Part shown: positions 35,736 through 44,257 of the stretch, piece by piece
Position numbering within the stretch: the first letter of the stretch is position 1
How the letters are laid out: each line of letters begins with the position of its first letter
Assembly: GCF_030246885.1 (NCBI RefSeq)
Contig: NZ_CP126739.1
Location: 496,001 to 560,000, forward strand
DNA length: 64,000 nt
Origin: Microbacterium sp. zg-B185
GTDB taxonomy: Bacteria > Actinomycetota > Actinomycetes > Actinomycetales > Microbacteriaceae
Direction of reading: 5' to 3'
Position numbers and translations under genes: made by a program
Notes under the pieces: generated by a model
What the model was told of the DNA's origin: nothing
Seen by the model: the letters and a program-made list of their open reading frames with translations, nothing else
Database searches by the model: none

Positions 35736-37175
35736 ATGTCTACGCCCATGCCCTCCCGCCGCAAATGGTGGGTTCTCGCCGTGGTCTCTCTGACCCAGCT
35801 CGTCGTCGTCCTGGACGGCACGATCGTGAACATCGCCCTGCCCCAGGCGCAGGCGAGCCTCGGCCTCACGGACAGCCAGCGTCAGTGGGTCGTGACCGCC
35901 TATGCGCTCGCATTCGGCGCGCTGCTGCTGCTCGGCGGGCGAGTCGCCGACTACTGGGGACGCAAGCGCACGTTCATCGTGGGAATGGTCGGCTTCGCCC
36001 TCGCCTCCGTCTACGGAGGCATCGCGCTGACCGGCCCCGACCTGATCATCGCGCGGGGCCTGCAGGGCGCGTTCGCCGCTCTGCTCGCCCCGGCCGCGCT
36101 GGCCCTGCTGACCGTGACCTTCCCCACCGGCAGGGACCGCAACGTCGCCTTCGCGGTTTTCGGAACGGTCGCCGGTGCCGGCGCCTCGGTCGGCCTCGTC
36201 CTCGGTGGCGTGCTGACGGAGTTCCTGGACTGGAGATGGTGCCTGCTGGTGAACGTCGTCTTCGTCGTGGTCGGCCTCGTAGGTGCCTTCGCCGTTCTCA
36301 CCGAGAGCAGGGCCGAAGGCGAGAACCGTTACGACGTCCTCGGCGCGGTCACCGTGACCCTCGGGCTCGGATCGCTCGTCTACGGCTTCAGCCTGGCCGA
36401 GACCGGGTGGGGCAGCCCGCTCACGATCACCTTCTTGGCCGCCGGGGTCGCGCTGCTCGTGCTGTTCGTGTGGATCGAGACCCGCACCGCCCAGCCGCTG
36501 CTTCCCCTTCGGATCGTCACAGACCGCGTGCGCGGTGGTGCGTTCCTGATCCAGGCGATCGCCGGCAGTGTGATGATCGGGTCCACCCTGTACCTGACCT
36601 TCCACCTGCAGATCGTGCTGCAGATGTCTGCGCTGCAAGCCGGTCTGGCGAGCCTGCCCCTGCCGCTTGCCACCATGGTGGTGGCGCCGCTGGTGGTGCG
36701 ATTGCTGCCGCGCATCGGCGCTCGTCCTCTGCTGACGACCGGCCCCCTCATCGTGGCCGCGAGCCTGTGGTATCTCAGCTTCATCACTGCAAGCGGCGCG
36801 TACGTCGTCCAGGTGCTCCCCGCGCTCATCGTGATGGGCGCGGGAATGGCACTGGTGTTCGTGCCGCTGCAGAACGTGGCGTTGAGCGGCGTGGCCCCGG
36901 ATGACGCCGGCGCGGCCTCGGCGGTGACGAACTCGGCGATGCAGATCGGCGGCTCGATCGGCCTGTCCATCTTCACAGCCGTCTACGTCGCTGCCCTCGG
37001 CAGTCAACCCGTCACCCAGCCGGCTGCCCTTGCCGACGCGTACTCGGCGACGTTCATCGCCGCGGCCATCGGGATGCTGGTGGCCGCGGTCATCGCGGTG
37101 ACGATGATCCGTGCCGCCAAGGCCGAGATACCCTCCTCGCCCGAGGAGGCGCCGCAGCTCGCGCACGCGGGTTGA
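35736..37175 (+). CDS. MFS exporter, DHA2 family (EmrB/QacA type, 14 TM)
   Basis: Proton-driven efflux protein of 479 residues with about 14 membrane helices. Motif A is GGRVADYWGRKRTF (about 68-81), motif D1 is LDGTIVNIALPQAQ in helix 1, and the DHA2-type motif C region is around GTVAGAGASVGLVLGGVL (about 148-165). It probably extrudes drugs or toxic metabolites. Translation may depend on opening the leader stem described upstream. A terminator-like hairpin follows at 37181. No TetR or MarR gene is adjacent, so RNA-level control may be the main switch. Confidence 0.92.
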   Translation: MSTPMPSRRKWWVLAVVSLTQLVVVLDGTIVNIALPQAQASLGLTDSQRQWVVTAYALAFGALLLLGGRVADYWGRKRTFIVGMVGFALASVYGGIALTGPDLIIARGLQGAFAALLAPAALALLTVTFPTGRDRNVAFAVFGTVAGAGASVGLVLGGVLTEFLDWRWCLLVNVVFVVVGLVGAFAVLTESRAEGENRYDVLGAVTVTLGLGSLVYGFSLAETGWGSPLTITFLAAGVALLVLFVWIETRTAQPLLPLRIVTDRVRGGAFLIQAIAGSVMIGSTLYLTFHLQIVLQMSALQAGLASLPLPLATMVVAPLVVRLLPRIGARPLLTTGPLIVAASLWYLSFITASGAYVVQVLPALIVMGAGMALVFVPLQNVALSGVAPDDAGAASAVTNSAMQIGGSIGLSIFTAVYVAALGSQPVTQPAALADAYSATFIAAAIGMLVAAVIAVTMIRAAKAEIPSSPEEAPQLAHAG

Positions 37176-37180
37176 AACAG

Positions 37181-37206
37181 ACCGGGCGCCCGTCTCGGCG
37201 CCCGGT
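37181..37206 (+). terminator. Terminator-like hairpin after the MFS gene
   Basis: A 10-bp stem, ACCGGGCGCC with GGCGCCCGGT, and a 6-base loop starting 5 bases past the MFS stop; followed by GTGT, no long T-tract. Confidence 0.65.
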
Positions 37207-37284
37207 GTGTCCGCCGCGGAGGCGCCCGTCGCGCCCATCCGGATCGGCTGGCAGACTGGCGTGAATTCGATCCGGGAGGTCGCG

Positions 37285-37647
37285 ATGCGACTTGTTCAGG
37301 TGGCCGTCCACGCCGAAGATCTCGACCGGGCCGCGGACTTCTACACCGTGCTGCTGGACGCGCCGCCGCTCGCCCGCTTCGATCCGGGGCTGGTCTTCTT
37401 CGATCTGGACGGCGTCCGGCTGCTGCTGGACCGGAATGCCCCGGCATCCCTCCTGTATCTGCGGGTCGACAACGTGCACGAGACGCTCGACAAGCTCGAC
37501 AGCCTCGCGGACGTGGTCGCGCCGCCCCGGGTGATCTTCTCGCACCAGGACGATTCGCTCGGGCCGGCCGGCCACGACGAATGGCAGGCGTTCATCACGG
37601 ATTCCGAAGGCAACACCGTGGGTCTCGTCGCCTTCCAGGTGCCCTGA
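37285..37647 (+). CDS. VOC-family (glyoxalase-like) protein
   Basis: A 120-residue single-module VOC/glyoxalase fold protein (MRLVQVAVHAEDLDRAADFY, then DARFDPGL-like loop and NTVGLVAF at the end). Few metal-ligand residues are evident beyond E/D near the C-terminus, so it may be a binding or resistance protein rather than an enzyme. GGGAGG precedes the ATG at 37285. It lies alone between the MFS terminator and the hsp20 promoter. Confidence 0.78.
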   Translation: MRLVQVAVHAEDLDRAADFYTVLLDAPPLARFDPGLVFFDLDGVRLLLDRNAPASLLYLRVDNVHETLDKLDSLADVVAPPRVIFSHQDDSLGPAGHDEWQAFITDSEGNTVGLVAFQVP

Positions 37648-37730
37648 AGCCCGCACGATTCCCGGCGTCGACGTCCTCCGCCTGCCGCCCGGGACCGCTG
37701 GGCATGCGTCCACTCCATCCGCTCCGAGTC

Positions 37731-37788
37731 TTGGCGCTCGTCGAGGAGGAGTGCTAATCTGAACGCAGTTGAGCCGACACGACTCAAC
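37731..37788 (+). promoter_or_regulatory. hsp20 promoter with CIRCE-like and HAIR-like operators
   Basis: A CIRCE-like dyad spans 37731-37757: TTGGCGCTC-N9-GAGTGCTAA, 16 of 18 positions matching TTAGCACTC-N9-GAGTGCTAA, the HrcA site. The promoter is woven into it: -35 TTGGCG (37731-37736), 18 bases, -10 TAATCT (37755-37760). Directly after, a HAIR-like dyad spans 37768-37788: GTTGAGC-N7-ACTCAAC against CTTGAGT-N7-ACTCAAG, the HspR site, covering the expected transcription start. Together they suggest double repression by HrcA and HspR, relieved on heat shock. Confidence 0.78.
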
Positions 37789-37846
37789 TCCCTCGCAACC
37801 CTCGCGCCGGACAGTCATCCGGGCCGAACGACAAAGGAGACGAATC

Positions 37847-38302
37847 ATGGCCGCATACGACCCGTTCCGTGAACTCGACCGCTTCGCGTCGACGCTCTTC
37901 GACGCCCGCCGGGGTCCCCGTCGCATGCCGATGGACCTGTACCGCGATGGGGACCACTACGTGCTCACTGCCGACCTGCCCGGCATCGACCCGGGCTCGG
38001 TCGACATCGACGTGGACGGTCAGCTGCTGACGATCCGGGCCGAGCGGACCCTCTCCGCCGGCGAGGGGGTCAAATGGATCACGCGTGAGCGCGACGGGGC
38101 GAGCTTCGTGCGCCAGCTGAACCTCGGGCAGGGAGTGGACACCGAGCACATCTCCGCCACCTACAACAACGGCGTGCTGACCGTGACGATCCCGGTCAGC
38201 GAGAAGGCCAAGCCGCGCAAGATCGAGGTCTCCAGCGAGGACTCAGGTCCGGTCCTGCAGGCGCAGGAGAGCTCCGAGGGACCGCAGCCGGTCGAGCAGT
38301 AA
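37847..38302 (+). CDS. Small heat-shock protein, Hsp20/alpha-crystallin family
   Basis: ATP-independent chaperone of 151 residues. The alpha-crystallin domain runs from about residue 28 to 122, with DLYRDGDHYVLTADLPGID at its start and YNNGVLTVTIPV (the conserved GVLT strand) at its end. The short C-terminal tail (KPRKIEVSSED) carries an IEV in place of the usual IxI oligomerisation motif. AAAGGAGACG precedes the ATG at 37847. Its promoter carries two classes of heat-shock operator, and a strong terminator follows. Confidence 0.93.
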   Translation: MAAYDPFRELDRFASTLFDARRGPRRMPMDLYRDGDHYVLTADLPGIDPGSVDIDVDGQLLTIRAERTLSAGEGVKWITRERDGASFVRQLNLGQGVDTEHISATYNNGVLTVTIPVSEKAKPRKIEVSSEDSGPVLQAQESSEGPQPVEQ

Positions 38303-38320
38303 GCCCTCAGCCGGCTCCGA

Positions 38321-38354
38321 CGAACGCCCCGGACCGGACCGCCCGGGGCGTTCG
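38321..38354 (+). terminator. Terminator-like hairpin after hsp20
   Basis: A 12-bp perfect stem, CGAACGCCCCGG with CCGGGGCGTTCG, and a 10-base loop, 18 bases after the hsp20 stop. Confidence 0.7.
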
Positions 38355-38389
38355 GCGCCCGGCGCGCGGATCAGGTTAGCCTGGACCGT

Positions 38390-39985
38390 GTGAGCGCCTA
38401 CGTCTCCGCGTTCGAGCTGTTCTCCATCGGCATCGGACCCTCGAGCTCCCACACGGTCGGTCCGTTGCGCGCTGCCGGCGACTTCGTCGTCCGACTGCGC
38501 GGCGCCGGCGTGCTCGACTCCGTGGCACAGGTGACGTGCACGCTGTACGGGTCGCTCGGTGCAACCGGAATCGGACACGGTACGCCGGACGCGGTGATGG
38601 CCGGACTGCACGGACACTCACCGGAAAGCGTCGACCCGGATGCCGTGCGGGGCCTGTGGACCGGGTGGCCGACCGGGCGGACGCTGGCGCTGGACGGCAC
38701 GCACCCCGTGCCCTTCCACAAGGCCGACATCGCCTTCGCCCCCCGGACCCGACTGCCCGGCCACCCCAACGCGCTGACGCTGGAGGCGTGGGCGACCGCA
38801 CGGCCGCACGCGGCCGACGAGGCCGGGCAGCTGGCGGCATCCGGCATCCGCACCACCGGCAGTGCGCCGGCACCGGCAGTGCGGCGGACCGGCGATGAGG
38901 ATCTCCTGCTCCGCGAGACGTATTACTCGATCGGCGGGGGCTTCATTCGGCGCGACGGCGAACCACCGCAGCTGTCCTCGTCGGCTTTCCCGTTCGCCTT
39001 CGACAGCGCCGACGCCCTCCTCCAGCTGTGCGACGAGCATGGCATCACCATCGCCGAGGCGGCGCGCATGAACGAAGAGGCGCTGCGCGGCGACGACGAG
39101 ATCGCCGCCGGACTGGACGCGATCTGGGACGCGATGTCGCAGTGCGTGGAAGCCGGTCTTCGCCACGATGGCGTGCTCCCGGGCATCCTGAAGGTCAAGC
39201 GCCGCGCACCGGCCATCCGCGTGCAGCTGGAGGCGGCCGAGCAGGACGGACGCCGGGAGCTGCCGGGGGAGTGGCTCGGAGCTTTCGCCCTCGCGGTGAA
39301 CGAGGAGAACGCGGCCGGCGGTCGCGTCGTCACGGCCCCCACCAACGGCGCAGCCGGAATCCTGCCGGCCGTCGCGATGTACTGGTGGCGCTTCCTGGCC
39401 GACTCCGGCCTCGGGGCCGGCAATGCGGTCACGCCCTACGGCGAGCTGGTCGGCAGCGCCCTGATGGGCTTCGCCGGCCGGCAGCAGCTCGGTCCGATCG
39501 TGCCGGACGCCGTGGACGAGGCGCTGATCGCCGAAGCGAACAGCCGGCGCGGCATCCGTCGATTCCTTCTCACCGCGACCGCGCTGGGTTCGCTGTTCAA
39601 GGCGAACGCGTCGATCTCGGGCGCCGAAGGGGGTTGCCAGGCCGAGGTGGGCTCGGCGTGCGCGATGGCGGCGGGGGGCCTGACCGCCGTCATGGGCGGC
39701 ACCAATCGCCAGATCGAGAACGCCGCCGAGATCGCGATGGAGCATCATCTCGGTCTCACCTGCGACCCGGTCGGCGGGCTGGTGCAGATTCCCTGCATCG
39801 AGCGGAACGCGATCGCGGCGTCGACCGCGGTGACGGCGGCGCGTCTCGCGCTGCGCGGCGACGGAAGCCATTACGTCTCGCTCGACACCGTCGTCGAGAC
39901 GATGCGCCAGACGGGCATCGATATGTCGCACAAGTACAAGGAGACCAGCGAGGGCGGGCTCGCCGTCAACGTCATCGAATGCTGA
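38390..39985 (+). CDS. sdaA: L-serine ammonia-lyase, iron-sulfur dependent
   Basis: Deaminates L-serine to pyruvate and ammonia. It is a single chain (531 residues): N-terminal regulatory/beta domain ([20 protein letters not shown]) and C-terminal catalytic alpha domain. The three cluster cysteines are C416 (EGGCQAE), C458 (LTCDPVGG) and C469 (IPCIERN), with the 42 and 11 residue spacing of characterised enzymes. The insert at about 100-170 is typical of actinobacterial members. The GTG start lies 7 bases after TAGCCT with no Shine-Dalgarno, suggesting a leaderless mRNA. Confidence 0.94.
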   Translation: MSAYVSAFELFSIGIGPSSSHTVGPLRAAGDFVVRLRGAGVLDSVAQVTCTLYGSLGATGIGHGTPDAVMAGLHGHSPESVDPDAVRGLWTGWPTGRTLALDGTHPVPFHKADIAFAPRTRLPGHPNALTLEAWATARPHAADEAGQLAASGIRTTGSAPAPAVRRTGDEDLLLRETYYSIGGGFIRRDGEPPQLSSSAFPFAFDSADALLQLCDEHGITIAEAARMNEEALRGDDEIAAGLDAIWDAMSQCVEAGLRHDGVLPGILKVKRRAPAIRVQLEAAEQDGRRELPGEWLGAFALAVNEENAAGGRVVTAPTNGAAGILPAVAMYWWRFLADSGLGAGNAVTPYGELVGSALMGFAGRQQLGPIVPDAVDEALIAEANSRRGIRRFLLTATALGSLFKANASISGAEGGCQAEVGSACAMAAGGLTAVMGGTNRQIENAAEIAMEHHLGLTCDPVGGLVQIPCIERNAIAASTAVTAARLALRGDGSHYVSLDTVVETMRQTGIDMSHKYKETSEGGLAVNVIEC

Positions 39986-40138
39986 CGGGCGCGGAGACGC
40001 GAGCTGCGGCATCCGCCCGGTCGTATTCCGCGCTGGTGATACGCCGTTCCGACGTAGCGCCGTGACTGCATGACCTCGCCAGAAGGCTCGCGGAGGGCTG
40101 GTAGTTTCGAGGGAAACTTCAGATTCGGAGCCCCCTGC

Positions 40139-41428
40139 GTGACATCTCGCCGTGTACCCGCCCTGTTCGTCTCCCTGCTCACCGCGATCGCACTTCTCGC
40201 GACGGGGTGTGCCTCAGCCGCCACGACTGCGGCACCGCCGACCGGGTCCGTTCCTGGCGTGAGCGTGCCCGACACGTTCACCGCACTCACCCTGACCGCG
40301 ATCGGCAACCCGCCCCTTCCGTTCCGCGGAACCGACGGCAAATACCACGTCGCGTACGACCTGCACCTGATGAACGCCACGCAGGTGCCGGCGACCCTCG
40401 ACACCATCGAGGTCGTCGACGCAGCGGACCCGGCGAAGATCGTGGCCAGCTTCTCCGGCACAGCACTCATCGACCCCACCTGCGCTTTCGGCGACTGCAA
40501 CCGATTGCGGGATCTTCCGGCCGGCTACATCGACAGCGCGACCGTCCCGCCCCAGGAGAGCCGCGTCGTCTTCATCGACTTCGCCTTCGACTCGCTGGAC
40601 CGCGCACCCGCGGCACTGCTTCACCGCATCGTCGGAACGGGCGCGCTCTCGCCCGCGTTCGGCGCGCCCGGACCGATCGACTACCTGACCACGCCGGTGG
40701 CCTTCTCGAGCCAGGCCGTGCCGGTCATCGCACCGCCCGTGCGCGGAGAGAACTGGATCGCGCTGAACGGATGCTGCGAGCCCGGCTTCCCGCACCGCAG
40801 CTCCCTCATGTCCGTCAACGGAAAGCTGAACAACAGCCAGCGCTTCGCGATCGACTGGAAGCGCACCGACGACAAGGGGCAGTTCTACTCGGGGGACAAG
40901 ACCAGCAACGAGAGCTACGTCGACTACGGCACCGACATCCTCGCGGTCGCCGACGGCACGGTGGTCTCGATCCTGGACGGCATGCCGGCCAACGCACCGG
41001 GCGTCCTGCCCGCGCACGACCCGGAACTGGCCGCGAAGCTGACCGTCGAGAACGTCGACGGAAACCACGTCGTACTCGACCTCGGCGACGGGGTGTACGC
41101 GATGTATGCCCACATGATCTCCGGATCCCTCACGGTCAAGGTCGGAGACACGGTCGTCGAGGGCCAAGTGCTCGGGCACCTCGGGAACACCGGCAACGCC
41201 AACGCGTCCCACCTGCACTTCCAGCTGATGGACGGACCGAGCCTGCTGGAAGCGGACTCGCTGCCGTACGAACTGAAGAGCTTCGACTATGACGGGCAGG
41301 TGTCGCCGCAGTCGATCGCCGATGCGGACGACTACCTCAGCGGCACGTTCCTGGCGGGCAAGCTGCCGAAGCCCGATGCGCGAACCACGCAGCTCCCGCT
41401 GAACCTCGCGATCATCGACTTCCGGTAG
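40139..41428 (+). CDS. Lipoprotein with M23 (LytM-type) peptidase domain
   Basis: A 429-residue exported lipoprotein: the GTG at 40139 (GGAG upstream) gives MTSRRVPALFVSLLTAIALL and lipobox LATGC. Residues to about 235 form an unassigned beta-rich region. The M23 domain (about 255-370) has GTDILAVADGTVVS, YAMYAHM and GNTGNANASHLHFQ. The HxH zinc motif is intact (HLH), but the first ligand of HxxxD, normally His, is Asp (DYGTD). It may therefore be inactive or bind metal differently. The Vgb-like lipoprotein follows after 19 bases, probably in one operon. Confidence 0.85.
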   Translation: MTSRRVPALFVSLLTAIALLATGCASAATTAAPPTGSVPGVSVPDTFTALTLTAIGNPPLPFRGTDGKYHVAYDLHLMNATQVPATLDTIEVVDAADPAKIVASFSGTALIDPTCAFGDCNRLRDLPAGYIDSATVPPQESRVVFIDFAFDSLDRAPAALLHRIVGTGALSPAFGAPGPIDYLTTPVAFSSQAVPVIAPPVRGENWIALNGCCEPGFPHRSSLMSVNGKLNNSQRFAIDWKRTDDKGQFYSGDKTSNESYVDYGTDILAVADGTVVSILDGMPANAPGVLPAHDPELAAKLTVENVDGNHVVLDLGDGVYAMYAHMISGSLTVKVGDTVVEGQVLGHLGNTGNANASHLHFQLMDGPSLLEADSLPYELKSFDYDGQVSPQSIADADDYLSGTFLAGKLPKPDARTTQLPLNLAIIDFR

Positions 41429-41447
41429 CCCGGACCGACGGAGGACC

Positions 41448-42593
41448 ATGAAAGCGCGCATCGCCGCCCTCGGCGTCACCCTGCTGCTGTGCTGTGCGGC
41501 GTGCTCGTCGCCGAGCCCGGACATCGCGCCGACCGTCACCGAGTTCCCGATCGCCTACCCGGACCGCGATCCGGCGCAGCCTGCCATGCCCAGCGCACCC
41601 GCCGCGGGAGGGCACGAACACGGCGGCGACGGCTCGACTCACGAGATCGCCTACGATCCCGACACCGGAGAGGTCCTGGTGACCGGCCAGAACGAGGGCA
41701 CCGTCACGCGCGTCCGCGACGACGGCAGCATGAGCTTCACCGAGCTGCCGGCGGGGTCAGGGCCGCACGGCATCGTGTTCGATACCGCGGGCCGGCTGTT
41801 CGTCGGGCTGGAGTTCGCCGGCGCGGTCGTGCAGCTGGGCGCGGACGGCGGAATCGCGCGCACCTTCGACCTGGTGGGCAGCTGCGCGACCTGCGTCGTC
41901 AGCAACCCTGGCCCACACGGGCTGGCGGTGGCGCCCGACGGCGAGACGCTCTGGTTCACGGGCAAAGAGGGCGGCAACGTCGGCCGGGTCGACCCGGATG
42001 GCACGGTCACGGCGTTCCCGCTGCAGGACGCCGACAGCAAGCCGATCTACATCGTCGCCGGGCCCGACGGGGCGATGTGGTTCACGGAGCTGATCGCCAA
42101 CCGGATCGGCCGCATCGACGCCGACGGCACCCTCGCCGAGTACGACATCCCGACTCCGAACTCCCGCCCCATCGCGCTCGCGGTCGATCCCGCCGGTGAC
42201 GCGCTCTGGTTCACGCAGGAGGCGACCAACCGCCTCGGCCGCGTGAGTCTGGACGGCACGATCGTGGAGGTGGCGCTGCCGGCCTCGCAGGAGAACCTAC
42301 TGCTGGCCGCCCTGTCGTTCGACGAGAACGGGGATGTCTGGGTCCAGCAATACGTCGACGGGAACAATCCCGAGCCGGCCGGCCCGGACAAGCTGCTGCG
42401 CGTACGGGGGGAGGCGCTTCGCGAGGCCGCAGGCTCCGCCACCCCGCTGCACGTCGACTCGGTGACCGCGTTCGATGTGCCCAGCACCGGTACGATCATG
42501 CACCGCATCCGTCCCGGCGCGCAGGGCGTGCTCTGGTTCACCGAGCTCGCCACCAACGTCATCGGCAAGCTCGTCGTCCCCGCGACCCGGTGA
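41448..42593 (+). CDS. Vgb-like beta-propeller lipoprotein (streptogramin lyase/SMP-30-like fold)
   Basis: A 381-residue lipoprotein (lipobox CCAAC near residue 19) with a His/Gly-rich linker (GGHEHGGDGSTH). It is followed by repeated blades of the form PDG-x-WFTE-x-x-x-N-x-IGRID-x-DG, the pattern of virginiamycin B lyase and related seven-blade propellers. Several repeats are visible, for example GAMWFTELIANRIGRIDADG and LWFTQEATNRLGRVSLDG. True Vgb is cytoplasmic, so an export signal argues for a binding or sensing role. GGAGGA precedes the ATG. Confidence 0.84.
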   Translation: MKARIAALGVTLLLCCAACSSPSPDIAPTVTEFPIAYPDRDPAQPAMPSAPAAGGHEHGGDGSTHEIAYDPDTGEVLVTGQNEGTVTRVRDDGSMSFTELPAGSGPHGIVFDTAGRLFVGLEFAGAVVQLGADGGIARTFDLVGSCATCVVSNPGPHGLAVAPDGETLWFTGKEGGNVGRVDPDGTVTAFPLQDADSKPIYIVAGPDGAMWFTELIANRIGRIDADGTLAEYDIPTPNSRPIALAVDPAGDALWFTQEATNRLGRVSLDGTIVEVALPASQENLLLAALSFDENGDVWVQQYVDGNNPEPAGPDKLLRVRGEALREAAGSATPLHVDSVTAFDVPSTGTIMHRIRPGAQGVLWFTELATNVIGKLVVPATR

Positions 42594-42600
42594 CGCCGGC

Positions 42601-42620
42601 GCGCGGTCATCCTCCCGCGC
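42601..42620 (+). terminator. Weak terminator-like hairpin
   Basis: A 6-bp stem, GCGCGG with CCGCGC, and an 8-base loop just after the Vgb-like gene. Short and without a T-tract, so only a possible terminator. Confidence 0.35.
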
Positions 42621-42708
42621 TCGAAGACGCGCGACGGGCCTCGACGAGCGGCCATCACGGTGCGGCGGGTTGCGCGATGCGTCGACGTGCGGAATCTAGG
42701 ATCAACGG

Positions 42709-43725
42709 ATGATTCCCCGCGAACTGACCGCGCCGGTCTCGCTGACGCGGGCCGGGCGCCTGGAACCGGACGCCGTCGGCTGGGCCAGGCAGCCGATCAT
42801 CGACACGACCGGGCTCGGCCGCGGACGGGGACGCAACAAGCGGTGGGAGTACTGGAACGTCACCACCCCCACGCACATCCTCGCGCTGACCGTATCCGCG
42901 ATCGACTATGCGGCCCTGCATGAGGTGTGGATCTTCGACCGCCGGACCGAGACGGTGTGGAGCGAGGCGGTCACCGTCATCCCCGCGCGCGGCGTCCGGT
43001 TGCCGGGCTCGCTCGAGGACGGGCCTGCGCGCGCTCGGGCGAAGGGACTGGAGATCGACATCGATCCGGTCATGAGCGCCGGCGCCGTGCCATCGCAGAC
43101 CGGGACGCGCCTGCGGGCGAATATCCGGGATGCCTCATTCGACGTGATCGCCGAGCTTCCGGTCGGCCATGAACGGCTCGCTGTCGTGGTGCCGTGGAGC
43201 GATGCGCGGTTCCAGTACACGGTGAAGGACATCGCCCGGCCCGCATCCGGGAGTGTCACGATCGCGGGCGTCACGCACGTGGTCCCCGCCGGGGAATCCT
43301 GGGCGGTGCTCGATCACGGAAGGGGGCGCTGGCCGTACGACATCCGCTGGAACTGGGGCGCCGGCTCGGGCCGCAGCGACGGACGGGTGATCGGCATCCA
43401 GGTCGGCGGCGGGTGGACGGATGGCACCGGCATCACCGAGAACGCGATGCTCGTCGACGGGCGCCTGCACAAGATCCACGACGACCTGCACTGGGAATAC
43501 GACCTCGCGCAGTGGCGACGACCGTGGCGCATCCACGGCGGAGGGCTGACGGCGTCCTTCGCACCGTTCTACGACAAGGTGACCCGCACGAACCTCGGCG
43601 TCGTGGCGTCGCGGACGGATCAGTGCTTCGGGCATTGGAGCGGCTCGTTCGCGACCGCGGCGGGTGAGGTCATCCCCTTCAACGGGATCCTCGGGTGGGC
43701 CGAGGAAGTCCACAACCGCTGGTGA
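42709..43725 (+). CDS. DUF2804 domain protein
   Basis: A 338-residue soluble protein filling the whole DUF2804 family length, with the N-terminal RGRGRNKRWEYWNVTTPTHI and C-terminal QCFGHWSGSF and EEVHNRW segments that I associate with that family. Its function is unknown; the fold is probably a beta-barrel related to lipocalin-like domains. TAGGAT ends 6 bases before the ATG and there is no Shine-Dalgarno, so the mRNA is probably leaderless. Confidence 0.82.
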   Translation: MIPRELTAPVSLTRAGRLEPDAVGWARQPIIDTTGLGRGRGRNKRWEYWNVTTPTHILALTVSAIDYAALHEVWIFDRRTETVWSEAVTVIPARGVRLPGSLEDGPARARAKGLEIDIDPVMSAGAVPSQTGTRLRANIRDASFDVIAELPVGHERLAVVVPWSDARFQYTVKDIARPASGSVTIAGVTHVVPAGESWAVLDHGRGRWPYDIRWNWGAGSGRSDGRVIGIQVGGGWTDGTGITENAMLVDGRLHKIHDDLHWEYDLAQWRRPWRIHGGGLTASFAPFYDKVTRTNLGVVASRTDQCFGHWSGSFATAAGEVIPFNGILGWAEEVHNRW

Positions 43726-43874
43726 GGGGTGCCGCCGGCGTGGCCGCGGGTCCCGCTTCGGTACCGGGGATTCCCTCCGTGACGGCGGACGATATGGTGG
43801 AGCGGCTCGCACCCACCGTGCGGCTCCACCGGGCTGATCGAGCGAACCGCAAGAGCGGCGGAGAGGACAATGAC

Positions 43875-44165
43875 ATGTCGTTCCAGGCATACCTCGACAC
43901 CATCGAGGACAAGACCGGTCTCACCCCTCGTCAGTTCATCGAACTGGCGTCGGAGAAGGGGTTCGGGCCAGGCACCAAGGCGGGCGAGATCGTCAGCTGG
44001 CTCGCGGATGACTATGGTCTCGGACGCGGTCACGCGATGGCGCTCGTCCACGTGATCACCAAGGGTCCCGCGATCAGCGCCAAGCATGTGGACTCAGGCG
44101 GCACGCACAGCGACGCCTCCGACACCCTGTGGCTGGATGGCAAAGCGTCTCGTCCCGCCGGCTGA
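43875..44165 (+). CDS. DUF4287 domain protein
   Basis: A 96-residue helical protein: MSFQAYLDTIEDKTGLTPRQ and the SWLADDYGLGRGHAMALVHV segment are typical of DUF4287. GAGAGGACAATGAC precedes the ATG at 43875. Its function is unknown. It stands alone, followed by a strong hairpin. Confidence 0.82.
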   Translation: MSFQAYLDTIEDKTGLTPRQFIELASEKGFGPGTKAGEIVSWLADDYGLGRGHAMALVHVITKGPAISAKHVDSGGTHSDASDTLWLDGKASRPAG

Positions 44166-44197
44166 GGTTCGGACGGGCCGATGCGGACGGGCGCGCT

Positions 44198-44232
44198 GGA
44201 TTCGGATGCCGGCGGGCACAGCATCCGAATCC
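44198..44232 (+). terminator. Terminator-like hairpin after the DUF4287 gene
   Basis: A 12-bp perfect stem, GGATTCGGATGC with GCATCCGAATCC, and an 11-base loop, 32 bases past the stop. It ends 22 bases before the next gene, so it separates the two units. Confidence 0.65.
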
Positions 44233-44257
44233 ATGACCGATCTCCGATTTCGCTGTG

